Shown here one piece after another: positions 6,791-7,675 of a stretch of 7,675 nucleotides of DNA. Each line of letters begins with the position of its first letter. Within the stretch, counting starts at the first letter, position 1. The stretch spans positions 1 through 7,675 of the forward strand of contig CAIWIS010000522.1 of the NCBI GenBank assembly GCA_903912795.1, in the 5' to 3' direction. The position numbers and the translations under genes were made by a program. The notes beneath the pieces are model-generated. The model worked only from the letters and a program-made list of their open reading frames with translations, ran no database searches and was not told the DNA's origin. The stretch comes from an uncultured Bacteroidales bacterium. Its GTDB lineage: Bacteria; Bacteroidota; Bacteroidia; Bacteroidales; Paludibacteraceae.

Positions 6791-6819
6791 TTTTAAAGAA
6801 ATAATAATTCGTATTTTTG
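6791..6819 (+). promoter_or_regulatory. Predicted promoter of the FucP-like transporter gene
   Basis: TATTTTTG (6812-6819) matches TAnnTTTG exactly. The -33 side is poor: TTTT at 6791-6794 with an 18-bp spacer after the third T is the nearest candidate, with no TTG. A weak -33 together with the upstream tandem repeat would fit activator-dependent transcription, which is inference. Confidence 0.5.
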
Positions 6820-6826
6820 CAAGTCG

Positions 6827-6888
6827 ATTTTAAATTCATTAAAAAATCAAAATCATCAAATCAATATTAATCATCAAAACAAATTAAA
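6827..6888 (+). other. G-free 5' leader with a 10-bp direct repeat
   Basis: From 6827 up to the ATG there is not a single G on the coding strand; the next G is that of the start codon at 6891. Within this leader AATCATCAAA occurs exactly at 6851-6860 and 6869-6878, an 18-nt period. The mRNA leader would be about 62 nt, almost unstructured and lacking any Shine-Dalgarno sequence. It resembles the A-rich leaders that favour SD-independent initiation in Bacteroidetes. Confidence 0.55.
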
Positions 6889-7675
6889 ATGACAACAGAA
6901 AAAAAGAATTATGCATTGCCAATTGCAATTATGTTTGCATTGTTCGCAATGATTTCATTTGTAACAAACCTTGCTGCTCCATTTGGAACAATTTGGAAAA
7001 ACGAATACGCAGGTTCAAATGTATTAGGTATGATGGGCAACATGATGAATTTCCTAGCATACTTTTTTATGGGAATTCCAGCAGGTAATATGCTTGTAAA
7101 AATTGGCTACAAAAAAACAGCACTTATTGCAATGGCAATCGGAGTTTTAGGATTATTTACACAATTTTTATCTAGTAAAATTGGAGCAACAACAGATGTA
7201 TTTGCATTTGGAGGTTTTACAATTAAATTAAATTTTATTATTTATTTATTTGGTGCATTTATTTGCGGTTTTTGTGTTTGTATGCTAAATACTGTTGTAA
7301 ATCCTATGCTTAACTTATTAGGCGGAGGTGGAAACAAAGGTAATCAACTTATTCAAACTGGTGGTGCTCTTAATTCATTATCTGGAACACTAACACCATT
7401 ATTTGTTGGAGCGCTAATTGGAACTGTAACAGCTCAAACAACTATGACTGACGTTTCTTCACTCTTGTTTATTGCTATGGGTGTCTTTGCTTCAGCTTTC
7501 GTAATTATCTCATTTTTTGCTATCCCTGAACCACATTTACAAAAAGGTGGATCTATAAAAACAAATTTCACACACAGTCCTTGGAGTTTTCGTCACACAG
7601 TGTTAGGCGTTATTGGTATTTTTATTTATGTAGGTGTTGAAATTGGGATACCTGGTACTTTAAATTTTTATCTTG
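6889..7675 (+). CDS. FHS/FucP-type MFS sugar transporter, C-terminus cut by window edge
   Basis: Inner-membrane carrier of the major facilitator superfamily, closest by motif to the fucose/glucose/galactose:H+ symporter (FHS, FucP/GlcP) branch; the sugar is not determinable. The frame opens at the ATG at 6889 and runs 262 codons to the right edge without a stop, so about 40 percent of a usual 400-440 residue protein is missing. Seven hydrophobic segments are visible, starting at about 9-32. GIPAGNMLVKIGYKK (62-76) is the MFS loop 2-3 motif. MLNTVVNPMLNLLGGGGNKGN (132-152) followed by TGGALNSLSGTLTPLF (157-172) matches the FucP segment LETAANP...NSFG. FIYVGVEIGIPG (245-256) matches helix 7. 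Relative to E. coli FucP, the acidic residues Asp46 and Glu135 appear replaced (Glu135 by Asn134). No Shine-Dalgarno sequence is present. It has its own -7 box, an upstream tandem repeat and a G-free leader. Confidence 0.88.
   Translation, partial: MTTEKKNYALPIAIMFALFAMISFVTNLAAPFGTIWKNEYAGSNVLGMMGNMMNFLAYFFMGIPAGNMLVKIGYKKTALIAMAIGVLGLFTQFLSSKIGATTDVFAFGGFTIKLNFIIYLFGAFICGFCVCMLNTVVNPMLNLLGGGGNKGNQLIQTGGALNSLSGTLTPLFVGALIGTVTAQTTMTDVSSLLFIAMGVFASAFVIISFFAIPEPHLQKGGSIKTNFTHSPWSFRHTVLGVIGIFIYVGVEIGIPGTLNFYL

Noticed and set aside
6721..6811. Terminator search after the DPP-IV gene
   Set aside because: No hairpin with a T-tract is visible in this gap; the sequence offers only the tandem repeat and short AT-rich symmetry, so termination may be factor-dependent or read-through may occur.

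Overview
The window looks like AT-rich chromosomal DNA of a Bacteroidota (Bacteroidales-like) bacterium. Four observations support this. Sequences matching the Bacteroidetes -7 box TAnnTTTG lie just upstream of all five transcription starts that can be inferred. No gene has a convincing Shine-Dalgarno sequence. The yicC-gmk-nadD gene order is typical of the phylum. The protein set (a DPP-IV-type S9 peptidase, a FHS/FucP-type sugar transporter, a TrpB2) also fits. No mobile element, CRISPR array, rRNA or tRNA gene was seen.

Left part (1-1909, minus strand): a tight three-gene housekeeping operon read right to left, yicC (YicC/YloC-family endoribonuclease), gmk (guanylate kinase) and nadD (nicotinate-nucleotide adenylyltransferase, whose C-terminus runs off the left edge). 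Gaps are 45 and 28 bp, and one promoter in front of yicC probably drives all three. The yicC-gmk gap carries a degenerate tandem duplication.

Middle part (1910-4449, plus strand): a 189-bp divergent intergenic region separates yicC from a stand-alone TrpB2-type tryptophan synthase beta chain. No trpA lies beside it. The trpB2 gene ends in a clear rho-independent terminator and is followed by a ten-helix EamA/DMT permease with its own -7 box.

Right part (4450-7675, plus strand): a secreted dipeptidyl peptidase IV of 723 residues, then a 168-bp intergenic region and the first 262 codons of a FHS/FucP-family MFS transporter cut by the right edge. The peptidase start is placed at 4549, not at the upstream in-frame ATG, because a good promoter overlaps the upstream extension. 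The transporter has an unusual control region: a 12-bp tandem repeat, a -7 box, and a 64-nt G-free leader containing a 10-bp repeat.

The genes are mostly independent units: nucleotide/NAD metabolism and RNA processing on the left, tryptophan synthesis and small-molecule transport in the middle, peptide and probable sugar scavenging on the right. I see no clear undescribed multi-gene system. The points most worth checking are the substituted coupling residues in the FucP-like transporter, its repeat-rich G-free leader, and the isolated TrpB2.
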